This document shows, piece after piece, positions 34,827-42,913 of a stretch of 55,328 nucleotides of DNA. The number at the start of each line of letters is the position of its first letter. Within the stretch, counting starts at the first letter, position 1. The translations under genes and the position numbers were made by a program. The notes under the pieces were generated by a model. It ran no database searches. It saw only the letters and a list, made by a program, of their open reading frames with translations, and was not told the origin of the DNA. This stretch comes from Muribaculaceae bacterium (GTDB lineage: Bacteria; Bacteroidota; Bacteroidia; Bacteroidales; Muribaculaceae), in NCBI GenBank assembly GCA_017618355.1, contig JAFZUL010000159.1:1-55328 (forward strand), read 5' to 3'.

Positions 34827-35216
34827 TCAAATTTCCAGAACATTGCGCACTACAAACCACACAAAGTAGCACACCACATAAATCATTGCCAATGTCTTGC
34901 CTTCTACTATTCTTTCAAAATTTGAGAATCTTCCTCTTAATATGAGTGCAATACATGCCAAAATAAAATATGGCACACTGAGCACAAAAAAATAGTTGTA
35001 GGCTAAAGCCTGCCCAAGGTTGCCGTGCAGAAGAGCGTGAAACGCCCGCTGCACACCACAACCAGGACAGCTATAACCGGTTAGTAACTTTACTGGGCAT
35101 TGAGGAAACCATGCTCCTGATAATGGATTGTTATAGTAATAAATGATAAGAGCGCCAATTAAAATGCCCCCCAGTAAAATCCACACAAATGGTTTTTTCA
35201 AGTAGGCCGACAACAT
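34827..35216 (-). CDS. DUF2752 membrane protein
   Basis: A 129-residue membrane protein with three hydrophobic segments (about 10-30, 70-92 and 105-125). The core KLLTGYSCPGCGVQRAFHAL, followed by LLHGNLGQALAYN, is the DUF2752 signature, with the CPGCG pair that may bind metal or form a disulfide. Function is unknown. It starts 9 bases after the stop of the second GYF_2/dispanin gene, so the two are co-transcribed, and it is followed by the first GYF_2 gene after 59 bases. DUF2752 genes are often found next to GYF_2 and dispanin genes, which suggests a shared membrane function; this is inference. Confidence 0.88.
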   Translation of the reverse strand: MLSAYLKKPFVWILLGGILIGALIIYYYNNPLSGAWFPQCPVKLLTGYSCPGCGVQRAFHALLHGNLGQALAYNYFFVLSVPYFILACIALILRGRFSNFERIVEGKTLAMIYVVCYFVWFVVRNVLEI

Positions 35217-35225
35217 ATATTGTTA

Positions 35226-35720
35226 TCACATATTTTGCATTTGTATCATCCCATAGATAAAGTTAATAATCAATCCTATAACAGCGCCCCATATCGCGTA
35301 ATTCTGTGCGGATTCTGAGGCTTCCTTAGCTCCATCATAATCGCCGCTATCATAAAGACTGTTGACTTTTGACGCTTGGATAATACTCATTATGCCAAGA
35401 GGCAAACAGCAGCAGAGTGTTACCAAGATCGCCCACACCATATTGTTATTGGGTCTTGGGGGTGGAGCTTGGTCATATTGACCTTGAGCATATTGAGCAT
35501 ATTGAGGATATTGGGGATACTGGGGATACTGGGGATGCTGATATTGCTGCTGAGGTGACGCAAAGAGTACTGCCACTTCGGGCACCTCATTGGCTTTTTT
35601 CCATCCTGCCATTCCGGAGCACCACACAAGGGTATCGGGTGTTACGCCATATGACAGCAACTGTTCTACAGGAAAAGGACCTTGTCGCTGATTGTTTATT
35701 CCTATATAATAGAGTGCCAT
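35226..35720 (-). CDS. GYF_2 domain protein with CD225/dispanin-like membrane domain (second copy)
   Basis: A 164-residue paralogue of the protein at 34222. GYF_2 domain: LYYIGINNQRQGPFPVEQLL, then TPDTLVWCSGMAGWKKANEV. A short Gln/Tyr/Pro linker (YPQYPQYPQYAQYAQGQYD) follows, with 9-bp DNA repeats behind it. Next is the dispanin domain MVWAILVTLCCCLPLGIMSI, ASKVNSLYDSGDYDGAKEAS and a final membrane helix. Both copies keep the CCLPLG palmitoylation-type cysteine motif of the family. It is the second gene of the cluster, with DUF805 upstream (90-base gap with a hairpin) and DUF2752 just downstream. Confidence 0.87.
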   Translation of the reverse strand: MALYYIGINNQRQGPFPVEQLLSYGVTPDTLVWCSGMAGWKKANEVPEVAVLFASPQQQYQHPQYPQYPQYPQYAQYAQGQYDQAPPPRPNNNMVWAILVTLCCCLPLGIMSIIQASKVNSLYDSGDYDGAKEASESAQNYAIWGAVIGLIINFIYGMIQMQNM

Positions 35721-35739
35721 AATATTTCATATTTAAAAT

Positions 35740-35776
35740 CAAGCAAGAAAGAGTGTTATTGATGTGACCTTGCTTG
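35740..35776. terminator. Hairpin between the DUF805 and second dispanin genes
   Basis: CAAGCAAG (35740-35747) and CTTGCTTG (35769-35776) form a perfect 8-bp stem with a 21-base loop. On the minus strand it is followed by ATTTTAAAT, so it could be a partial terminator that lowers expression of the downstream genes. Confidence 0.4.
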
Positions 35777-35810
35777 TATAATTTAGGCTCAGTTAGTATT
35801 TTGGATTATA

Positions 35811-36734
35811 CTATTGCTGTAGCACATATTTAGGCGACTCGCCATACTTGTTGGGCTCGGGCTTGCCGTCGGGGATACACAGAATGAGGCAGATGGGAAC
35901 TCCAATACCACACAAGAGATAGAGCCACTGCAGGTGACCACTCTTACCTACATCATGCAAGCGACGTGCTGTTGCCGACAGCATTGGAATTAATAATGCA
36001 AGCGACACAATACCCATAATGATGCAGAAGATGATTAAAAGTGTCGTAGGGTCTTGAGAGTCAGCCTGGGCCATGGAGATTTTTCCCGTAAGAGCGTCAT
36101 GGATCAGTTGGTTCTTCTTGCTCATCAAGATGTTGATGGGTACATAAAGAATGCCATTGATCACATAGGTTGCCAAATAGAACCACCAGAACTCACTGCG
36201 GCGAGCGCGGCCATTGAAGTCGAAATACTTCTTGAAGCATCTCTTAACAGCATCCATGAAGCCCAATTGTGGAGTTGCTACATATTTGCCAGTTGGCTGT
36301 TGCTGATAAGTTTGCTGATAGGGCTGTTGATACTGTGGTTGTGGAGCAGGCTGTTGGTACTGAGGTTGTTGTGCTGGTTGTGGAGCAGGCTGTTGGTACC
36401 GAGGCTGTTGTGCTGGTTGTGGAGCAGGCTGTTGGTACCGAGGCTGTTGTGCTGGTTGTGGAGCAGGCTGTTGGTACTGAGGTTGCTGTACTGGTTGTGG
36501 TGCAGGCTGTTGGTACTGAGGTTGCTGTACTGGTTGTGGTGCAGAAGCTGGCGCTGCTGGAGCTGCCGGAGCTACAAACAGATTTGCCAGTTCGGGGATG
36601 CTAGAAGCAGGAGCCCAACTAGGCATACCTTCGGTCCACACAAAAGAATTTTGAGTCATTCCATTGGGAATAAGCTGATTAACCTCAAAAGGGCCAAGCT
36701 GCTGGCCATTTACTGCTAAATAATACTGAGCCAT
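35811..36734 (-). CDS. GYF_2 domain protein with repetitive linker and DUF805 domain
   Basis: A 307-residue protein and first gene of the cluster. Residues 1-55 form a GYF_2 domain (YYLAVNGQQLGPFEVNQLIP, then FVWTEGMPSWAPASSIPEL). A linker of about 90 residues follows, built of 13-residue repeats of the type PVQQPQYQQPAPQ. The C-terminal part is a DUF805 domain: MDAVKRCFKKYFDFNGRARR, then SEFWWFYLATYVI with about four membrane helices and RRLHDVGKSGHLQWLYLLCG, ending DGKPEPNKYGESPKYVLQQ. GYF_2 domains are thought to bind proline-rich peptides and DUF805 is an inner-membrane domain of unknown role. It shares its front with the two dispanin proteins, so the same adaptor module is linked to different membrane modules. 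Confidence 0.9.
   Translation of the reverse strand: MAQYYLAVNGQQLGPFEVNQLIPNGMTQNSFVWTEGMPSWAPASSIPELANLFVAPAAPAAPASAPQPVQQPQYQQPAPQPVQQPQYQQPAPQPAQQPRYQQPAPQPAQQPRYQQPAPQPAQQPQYQQPAPQPQYQQPYQQTYQQQPTGKYVATPQLGFMDAVKRCFKKYFDFNGRARRSEFWWFYLATYVINGILYVPINILMSKKNQLIHDALTGKISMAQADSQDPTTLLIIFCIIMGIVSLALLIPMLSATARRLHDVGKSGHLQWLYLLCGIGVPICLILCIPDGKPEPNKYGESPKYVLQQ
36349..36543. repeat. Five 39-bp tandem repeats inside the DUF805 gene
   Basis: The unit begins GGCTGTTGGTAC on the plus strand and repeats exactly every 39 bases five times with a few substitutions. It encodes the 13-residue linker unit on the minus strand. Being a multiple of three, copy-number change would alter linker length without breaking the frame. 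Confidence 0.92.
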
Positions 36735-36785
36735 AATTGTTAGGATATTAAGTGATAAATAATTGTTTTACTGATTTTAATTGCA

Positions 36786-36817
36786 CAAAAGTAACATTTA
36801 TTTCTGAAATCAGCAAA
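36786..36817 (-). promoter_or_regulatory. Bacteroidota-type promoter of the GYF_2 cluster
   Basis: On the minus strand TTTG (plus 36814-36817), 20 bases, TACTTTTG (plus 36786-36793): a full match to the consensus. The DUF805 start at 36734 is 51 bases downstream. Confidence 0.78.
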
Positions 36818-36837
36818 TTTTTTAAAAAAAATCGGGG

Positions 36838-36900
36838 AACGGGGATCGAGGATTGAGGATCGGAGATCGGGGTTCTCTTCTCTCCCCTCTTCCCTCTTCC
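36838..36900. repeat. GGATCGGAG and CTCTTCCC phrase repeats after the portal-like gene
   Basis: GGGGATCGAGGATTGAGGAT, then CGGAGATCGGGG, is followed by a CTCTTCTCTCCCCTCTTCCC phrase. It lies between the cluster promoter and the stop of the portal-like gene. Confidence 0.55.
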
Positions 36901-36906
36901 CTAAAA

Positions 36907-38304
36907 TCACAGCCCTGCTATTTTCTTGTCGCGGTTTTGGCGCCAATTGGTAAAAGTGCCGAATATGTCGCTCAAGGCTATCACGGCATTGGCGGTCTCG
37001 TTTTGGTAGAGCGTAGCGCTGTTTCCCACAACAGTAGTCTTGCCTTGCAGAGCGCCTGTCACACCCGAGATTTCTTCGAGCAGCTGCATCTGTAGCTTCA
37101 CCATCTCATAGGCACCGATATTGGTGTTGTTTACCGAAATCTGCTCGGGTTTGTTGTCGCCATAGTTAGGGTTATAGGGCAGTATGCCGTTGCAGTTACG
37201 CCACACATTCCTCACGTCTTCCCAAGTGAATCCGTCGGGCAATGCCGTCTCGGGGAACACCAGCACACCTTTTGCGCTAGCCATCATGATGTTGTTGATG
37301 AGGGTAATAATCTGGTTTACCGACTTTTGCTGGTCAATGATATCCTCGACAAAGGAGTGTACCTCGCCATCGGTGAGCGGGTAAAACTTCATCACAAAAG
37401 GATGCGAGCCATGAGCCCAAGGTGAGTCCCACTCGGCGAGCAAGTCGCCCATTGGCGAGAACCAGCGACAGTGCCACATGGTAGCGATGTCCCAACGTGT
37501 ACTAAGGTTTGCATCGGTCTTCACCTTGGCATTGGGCGGCAGTAGCCACACCTGCGCCGTCGCCTTGTCGTGGCACAGCGTCACCTCACGACTCTCGCGC
37601 GTCCACACCTCAATAGCTCGGCACTTGCCGGCATCGCTGGGCATCCAGAACGACGCTCCCTGATGGGAATCAGCACCGATGGCATGGGTAAAGTCGAGGG
37701 TGCGTCCTCGGCAGTCGTTGCTATAGAGGCGCCGCACCCAGCCTGCTTTACTGCGTGAGCCACTAGCCACCCGTTTCAACAGTTGTGCCATAGTCATGTC
37801 GTGAAGTTGCCCCACTATCTCGCAGTCGCGTGCCAATGGGTCATCAAACTGATTGACAAAGAAGTTGTTGATATTCACGTTGCTCACTGCTACCTGCTGT
37901 TGCCACAGGTCATGGACGATGTCGATGCGCTGAACTGCGGTGCCCGAAATGAGGAACTCTTCAAGGGCGCGGCTGTCTAGCTCGTCAAGCTGGTTGAACT
38001 GGTGCACACTTTCCACATTCTTGTCTCCAGAGCGGTGATTGTTGATATATTCCGAGCGATAACGTCCCACTATGGTCTTCACCATCTGGCGGATAAGATT
38101 GTTGGTTATGGGCCGTGTGCCGCCTTCGAGATACACCTCATATTCTGAGCGCGTAGCACCGCCAGCGGTGGTAAAAGTGTCGCTCCACTGATCGCCGTAG
38201 GTGAAACGCTTGTTACGCAGCCGCCGGCTCCGCAGCAAACTGCCCTGACACCATGCCTTGTAAGCATCGTGCAGAATTTCTTGATTTTGATTGATTGTGT
38301 TCAT
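36907..38304 (-). CDS. Phage portal-like protein, orphan
   Basis: A 465-residue protein that resembles P22-type portal proteins. The helical N-terminus has RNKRFTYGDQWSD and GGTRPITNNLIRQMVKTIVG, RYRSEY, then a clip/stem-like region with a middle part rich in Trp, FVEDIIDQQKSVNQIITLIN (a portal hallmark) and MMASAKGVLVFPE, ending in a helix with QLLEEISGVTGALQGK. A portal is the ring through which DNA enters a phage head. Here no terminase, capsid, head-tail or integrase gene is near, and the protein is shorter than typical 600-700-residue portals. It is a relic or a domesticated protein. An M15 peptidase gene lies 110 bases upstream on the same strand. Confidence 0.75.
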   Translation of the reverse strand: MNTINQNQEILHDAYKAWCQGSLLRSRRLRNKRFTYGDQWSDTFTTAGGATRSEYEVYLEGGTRPITNNLIRQMVKTIVGRYRSEYINNHRSGDKNVESVHQFNQLDELDSRALEEFLISGTAVQRIDIVHDLWQQQVAVSNVNINNFFVNQFDDPLARDCEIVGQLHDMTMAQLLKRVASGSRSKAGWVRRLYSNDCRGRTLDFTHAIGADSHQGASFWMPSDAGKCRAIEVWTRESREVTLCHDKATAQVWLLPPNAKVKTDANLSTRWDIATMWHCRWFSPMGDLLAEWDSPWAHGSHPFVMKFYPLTDGEVHSFVEDIIDQQKSVNQIITLINNIMMASAKGVLVFPETALPDGFTWEDVRNVWRNCNGILPYNPNYGDNKPEQISVNNTNIGAYEMVKLQMQLLEEISGVTGALQGKTTVVGNSATLYQNETANAVIALSDIFGTFTNWRQNRDKKIAGL

Positions 38305-38358
38305 AGTGATAGATTTAAGTGGTTTTTAGCGCCGTTGATAAGTTAAAAGATTGATTTC

Positions 38359-38402
38359 TTGATTACTCGAGCGGTCGATTTTTCGAGCAATCGAGCAATC
38401 AA
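38359..38402. repeat. Inverted repeat between the M15 and portal-like genes
   Basis: TTGATTACTCGAG (38359-38371) and TCGAGCAATCAA (38391-38402) pair over 12 bases with one mismatch; TCGAGCAA is also repeated directly in the loop. The poly-A run that follows does not fit a terminator for the minus-strand genes. Confidence 0.5.
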
Positions 38403-38414
38403 AAAAAAGCAATT

Positions 38415-38813
38415 TCATCTTATTGCAAAATAGCTGCGGCGGTGGCGAGGACCATAGCTCACGTGAATCCAGCTGAAGTCATGCTCGTTGATGGCCTGAT
38501 CAACGGGCAAGTCGAGCTGGCGAAGCAACCGATAGAGGCGTTGGTTCTTGACCTTTGAGCCAGCAGTGATGTCGGCAGCCTCGCCAAGCATGTGCTGACT
38601 AGCCGGCGCGCCACCCACCGCTTTGTTCAGGGCTGGGCAGCGGTAGCCGCTATTCACATGGATGGGAGCGCCCCACGCCTCGCGAAGCGGGTCGAGAACG
38701 TTATCCACAAGTGCAGTGAGATTGTTGATTACTTGCTGCGATGGTGTGTTGTCGATGCCCCGCAGCTGGGCAGTAGTGGAGCGAGTAAGCTCCGCGATAG
38801 TAAAATACTTCAT
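38415..38813 (-). CDS. M15 family peptidase (D-Ala-D-Ala carboxypeptidase/endolysin-like)
   Basis: A 132-residue single-domain zinc peptidase. GYRCPALNKAVGG, then ASQHMLGEAADI gives two zinc ligands (H74, D81), and FSWIHVSYG the third (H117): the Peptidase_M15_3 pattern of phage endolysins and cell-wall DD-peptidases. No signal peptide is seen, as in many phage lysins. It cuts peptide stems of peptidoglycan. In Bacteroidota such genes are common in prophages and as strays in the chromosome. Here it is paired with a portal-like gene, which supports phage origin. A phrase repeat (38817-38850) precedes its start codon. Confidence 0.88.
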   Translation of the reverse strand: MKYFTIAELTRSTTAQLRGIDNTPSQQVINNLTALVDNVLDPLREAWGAPIHVNSGYRCPALNKAVGGAPASQHMLGEAADITAGSKVKNQRLYRLLRQLDLPVDQAINEHDFSWIHVSYGPRHRRSYFAIR

Positions 38814-38816
38814 GAT

Positions 38817-38850
38817 AGTTCAAAGTTCATAGTTAGGAGTTCATGGTTAA
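38817..38850. repeat. Phrase repeat just before the M15 peptidase gene
   Basis: On the plus strand AGTTCAAAGTTCATAGTTAG, then GAGTTCATGGTTAAA, repeats a unit like AGTTCATAG up to four bases from the minus-strand start codon. Confidence 0.55.
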
Positions 38851-39048
38851 ACTTGCCGCAAAGTAAATAACATTGCCCTAGAGCAAGCAAGGTTATTTTA
38901 TCACTTGGCAGGAATAAACAATAGCAGTACAGTCCCAGCCTCAATCCCTCTTACGCGTTCCACGTCCCACCTTCCGCCAATTCCGTTAATTTTAATTAAG
39001 GTAAAGTGTTATTATTGAGCTAATGGGCTTCATTTGGAAAAATATCCT

Positions 39049-39056
39049 TATCTTTG
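39049..39056 (+). promoter_or_regulatory. -7 promoter element for the DUF2723 gene
   Basis: TATCTTTG is a perfect -7 box 33 bases before the ATG at 39090. No good -33 box with normal spacing is seen. An upstream in-frame TTG at 39054 overlaps this box and is rejected as start. Confidence 0.55.
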
Positions 39057-39089
39057 CAGGTTTTTATTGCGAAAATAACATATCAAGAG

Positions 39090-42000
39090 ATGAAGAAATA
39101 TAATCTAATCAACAACGTAATGGGCTGGTTGATATTCCTGGTGGCGGCAGTCACCTATATGTTGACCATTGAGCCCACAGCAAGCTTCTGGGACTGCCCA
39201 GAGTTTATCGCGCAAGGTTATAAACTAGAAATCGGCCACCCGCCTGGCAACCCCATGTTCATACTCGCAGCACGCTTCGCCGCCAACTTTGCCGGTGGCG
39301 ATGTGGCAGCAGTCGCCAAGTGTGTGAATGCCATGTCGGCCATTCTCAGCGCAGCAACCATCTTGCTGCTGTTCTGGACTATCACTCATCTGGTTAAGAA
39401 GCTGGTGGTCAAGAAAGGTGAGGAAGAAAACATGTCGCTGGCTCAGTACCTCGTAGTGATGGGCAGCGGTGTGTGCGGCGCACTCGCCTACACATGGAGC
39501 GACACCTTCTGGTTCTCGGCAGTAGAGGCCGAGGTGTATGCCTTCTCGTCGTTCTGCACAGCACTGGTGTTCTGGCTAATCCTCAAGTGGGAGAACCGTG
39601 CGGATGACCCCAGCAGCGACCGTTACCTGATTTTGATAGCCTTCATCTTTGGCATCTCGCTGGGCGTGCATCTGCTCAACTTGCTGGCAATCCCAGCCAT
39701 CGCCCTGATTTTCTACTATCGCAAGACCAAGAACAGTACTGTCAAGGGTTCGCTCCTGACGCTGCTCATCTCGTTTGCGCTCATTGTCCTGATTCTCTAC
39801 GGACTAGAGCCAGGATTTGTGAAGATGAGTGGATACTTTGAGCGATTCTTCGTCAACAGTATGCACATGAGCTACAACAGCGGCGTGATATTCTATGCAG
39901 TGCTGCTGATGGCATCCTTTGTTTGGGCGCTCTTTGAGCTTCACCGCGATAAGAGCGAATCTTTGAAGCGAGTGAGCATCATCCTGAGCGTTTTGCTCTC
40001 GGGCATGTTCATGATTGGCAGTGGAGGCACAGGAATCACTATGGCTTGTCTGCTGATTATTGCTTTGGTAATCTTCTTCCACAAATTCAGCAAGCGTATC
40101 TCGCCACGCATCTACAGCAACATCATTTTAAGCATGATGATGATCTTCATAGGATTCTCTTGCTACGCCCTCGTGCTCATCCGCAGTAACGCCAATCTGC
40201 CTCTCGATGAGAACTCGCCCAACAGTCCCTTCGCATTGACTAGCTACCTCAGCCGCGACCAGTATGGCAAGTCGCCACTGGTTTATGGCAACACATTCAT
40301 GTCGCCTGTGGTAGATTATAAAGAAGGGCCTCACAAATACACCCGCTTGGTGAAGACCGACAAGAACCAGCCAGATGAGTATATCGATTTAGGTCCTGAA
40401 AGAGACTACAAATATGCCTCCGAGACCGAGATGCTGTTCCCACGCATCCATAGCTATTTGCACGCCAACGACTATGCCAGCATTCTTGGATACAATAGTC
40501 CACAAGAAATCGGTAACATAGTAAATATCACTTATACCGACAAAAATGGCAGTACCCAAACCGGTCAAGGCTTAAAGCCAACAATGGTTGATAATCTCCA
40601 GTTCTTCTTCGGCTATCAGTTGCATCACATGTACTGGCGCTACTTTATGTGGAACTTTGCCGGACGTCAGAACGACATTGCAAGCATGGGACCTGGCGAT
40701 GTGGCACGCGGCAACTGGCTTAGCGGCATTCCAGCCCTCGACAATACTCGTCTTAACAACCTCGAGTACGTGCCCGATGAGTTTGGAGAGAACAACAAGG
40801 GCCACAACGTGTTCTACATGCTGCCATTGCTACTTGGTCTTATTGGTCTGCTCTGGCAAGCCTTCTCAGGAAAGAAGGGCATTGAGCAGTTCTGGGTGGT
40901 ATTCTTCCTGTTCTTCATGACAGGCATCGCCATCGTGATGTACCTTAACCAGACGCCAAGCCAGCCTCGTGAACGAGACTACGCCTATGCTGGCTCGTTC
41001 TATGCCTACGCAATCTGGATAGGTATGGGTGTGGCAGGACTGTGGAAATGCGCTATGGCTCTGATTGGGCAGAAGAAAGAAACTTCCACAAGCGGTATTA
41101 AGAATGAAGATACTACTCCTGACTACAGCCATCAGGCACCAGCTTTGGCAATGGCAGCTATAGCAGCAATTATCGGCCTTGCAGTGCCATTGCAGATGGT
41201 AAGCCAGACTTGGGATGACCATGACCGCTCGGGACGATACTGCGCACGCGACTTCGGTGAGAACTATCTGCAAAGTCTTGACAAGGACGCCATCGTCTTC
41301 TGTAACGGCGACAACGACACCTTCCCACTGTGGTATCTGCAGGAGGTTGAGGGTGTGCGCACCGACGTGCGTGCCGTGAACCTGAGCTACCTCTCTACCG
41401 ATTGGTACATCGCACAGATGCAGCGCGCATCTTACGACAGCAAGCCGCTGCCCATGTATGCTGGACCAACCACCTACGCTTACGACAAGCGACAGGGCGG
41501 AGCATTTAAAGAAGGTCTATCCGGCGGTTCTCCAATCCCCATTGAGACGTTGCTCAAGAATTTCTATAGCGATAAGGCACCTAAAGACGAGAACGACCAC
41601 TATGTGTTCAGCAGCACTCAAGTCCTGATTCCTACTAACCTTGATGCTGCCATCAAGGCTGGCGTTTTGCCCGAGTCGATGCGTGATAGAGCAATCGACA
41701 ATATTCCTATTGATATTTATCAAGAATCTGGTGGCGGCTTAAGCGCCAGTCAAACCATGACTCTTGATTTGGTGGCAAGTAGCATAGCTCAAGGCTGGAA
41801 ACGTCCTGTATATTTCGCCAGCACAGTGCCCGAGAGCCTGTATATGGGCCTGAGACCTTATATGCTCAGCACAGGACTTTGCTATCAGGTTACTCCTGCT
41901 TTGCTCAACGACGAGGAGAGCGAGATAGAGTGCAACACCGACAAGATGTACAACATCGTCACCACTAAGTTTAAGTGGGGTGGACTAGACAAGGCGCCTA

Positions 42001-42758
42001 AAGGCAGCCTCTATCTTGACGAGACCACCATGCGCATGGTTTCCACTATGCGACTCTCAATGATGTCGCTCGCGCGCTCACTCACCATCGAGGGCATCGA
42101 AGCTGGAGACCAGATAACGGACAGCACTTCGGTTGAGGGTAAAGAATTCGTGACTCAATCGGGCGACCGCTTCAAGAAGGCAGAGCACATCCTCGACCTG
42201 ATGGAAGAGAAAATGCCCGCTGAGACCGCTCCCTACCAGAACGTGATGGGGCTGAGACTGGCTCAATTTTATGCCGATATCTACAAATACGGACACAGCG
42301 AGACAGCACGCAAGAAGGCCACAGCAGTGCTTGAGCGTGAAGTGGAGCGCATGGCTCAATACTGCATCTTCTATGAAAGTATGGATATTGATGATATTGC
42401 CAGTGGCAATCTCACCGACCAAGACCGCAATATGGTGCAGGCAACTACCATGATGTTTGACATATACCGCGAAGTAAATCCCGAGGGATTCGACAACTTC
42501 GTCAATAAGTATGCTAGCGTCGAGAAATCGGGAAAAAAACCTTCGAAAGAGATGGTTCAAACGCTTTCGATGTCTAAGGAAGATCGCGATGCTTTCTACC
42601 AGCAGCAGGTTGCCGAAGAGCAAGCAAGGCGTGAAGCTGATGCGCAAATCCAAATGGAACAGATGCAGGCTCCAGACCAAGAACAGGCGATGTCGTCATT
42701 CAACAGCCCTGGTGTGGCAACAGAGCCCGAAGGCATCAACCTCGAAGACGAGAATTAA
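39090..42758 (+). CDS. DUF2723 polytopic membrane protein (O-mannosyltransferase-like)
   Basis: A 1222-residue membrane protein. The first 380 residues carry about nine hydrophobic helices with the DUF2723 hallmark: TIEPTASFWDCPEFIAQGYK and LEIGHPPGNPMFIL, which resembles the first loop of GT-C type protein O-mannosyltransferases (acidic residues after the first helix). More helices lie around residues 580-700, followed by a large extracytoplasmic domain with FCNGDNDTFPLWYLQEVEG and TDVRAVNLSYLSTDWYIAQM. The family is a Bacteroidota marker and is suspected to work in the O-glycosylation of exported proteins. The tail is a charged coiled coil (QQQVAEEQARREADAQIQME). It is monocistronic, with a strong terminator after it. 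Confidence 0.9.
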   Translation: MKKYNLINNVMGWLIFLVAAVTYMLTIEPTASFWDCPEFIAQGYKLEIGHPPGNPMFILAARFAANFAGGDVAAVAKCVNAMSAILSAATILLLFWTITHLVKKLVVKKGEEENMSLAQYLVVMGSGVCGALAYTWSDTFWFSAVEAEVYAFSSFCTALVFWLILKWENRADDPSSDRYLILIAFIFGISLGVHLLNLLAIPAIALIFYYRKTKNSTVKGSLLTLLISFALIVLILYGLEPGFVKMSGYFERFFVNSMHMSYNSGVIFYAVLLMASFVWALFELHRDKSESLKRVSIILSVLLSGMFMIGSGGTGITMACLLIIALVIFFHKFSKRISPRIYSNIILSMMMIFIGFSCYALVLIRSNANLPLDENSPNSPFALTSYLSRDQYGKSPLVYGNTFMSPVVDYKEGPHKYTRLVKTDKNQPDEYIDLGPERDYKYASETEMLFPRIHSYLHANDYASILGYNSPQEIGNIVNITYTDKNGSTQTGQGLKPTMVDNLQFFFGYQLHHMYWRYFMWNFAGRQNDIASMGPGDVARGNWLSGIPALDNTRLNNLEYVPDEFGENNKGHNVFYMLPLLLGLIGLLWQAFSGKKGIEQFWVVFFLFFMTGIAIVMYLNQTPSQPRERDYAYAGSFYAYAIWIGMGVAGLWKCAMALIGQKKETSTSGIKNEDTTPDYSHQAPALAMAAIAAIIGLAVPLQMVSQTWDDHDRSGRYCARDFGENYLQSLDKDAIVFCNGDNDTFPLWYLQEVEGVRTDVRAVNLSYLSTDWYIAQMQRASYDSKPLPMYAGPTTYAYDKRQGGAFKEGLSGGSPIPIETLLKNFYSDKAPKDENDHYVFSSTQVLIPTNLDAAIKAGVLPESMRDRAIDNIPIDIYQESGGGLSASQTMTLDLVASSIAQGWKRPVYFASTVPESLYMGLRPYMLSTGLCYQVTPALLNDEESEIECNTDKMYNIVTTKFKWGGLDKAPKGSLYLDETTMRMVSTMRLSMMSLARSLTIEGIEAGDQITDSTSVEGKEFVTQSGDRFKKAEHILDLMEEKMPAETAPYQNVMGLRLAQFYADIYKYGHSETARKKATAVLEREVERMAQYCIFYESMDIDDIASGNLTDQDRNMVQATTMMFDIYREVNPEGFDNFVNKYASVEKSGKKPSKEMVQTLSMSKEDRDAFYQQQVAEEQARREADAQIQMEQMQAPDQEQAMSSFNSPGVATEPEGINLEDEN

Positions 42759-42780
42759 CCGATAATTCTCTCTCATCCAC

Positions 42781-42823
42781 ACACCACCAAAAGGAGAAAA
42801 ACATCCTTCTTTTGGTGGTGTTT
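42781..42823 (+). terminator. Terminator of the DUF2723 gene
   Basis: ACACCACCAAAAG and CTTTTGGTGGTGT form a perfect 13-bp stem with a 15-base loop, followed by a short T run. Confidence 0.85.
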
Positions 42824-42834
42824 AGTAAGTTTTG

Positions 42835-42913
42835 AGTGGAGAGAGAAGAGTGAAGAGATGTCTAGTATTTCTAGAACGTCTAGAAAATCTAGAAATAACC
42901 AAATATAAACGAA
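42835..42913 (+). repeat. GAGTGGAGAG, CTAGA and ATAAACGAAA phrases before the deacetylase gene
   Basis: GAGTGGAGAGAGAAGAGTGA is followed by four CTAG-containing units (TCTAGTATTTCTAGAACG, TCTAGAAAATCTAGAAAT), and then ATAAACGAAA (42905-42914), whose last A is the first base of the start codon. Confidence 0.6.

Noticed and set aside
36349-36543. Regular 39-bp repeats looked at as a CRISPR array
   Set aside because: The copies are directly adjacent with no unique spacers, and they encode a regular protein linker.
36054-36719. Open frames on the plus strand across the DUF805 gene repeats
   Set aside because: They are only the antisense of the tandem repeat (Leu/Val/Cys-rich) with no features of a real protein.
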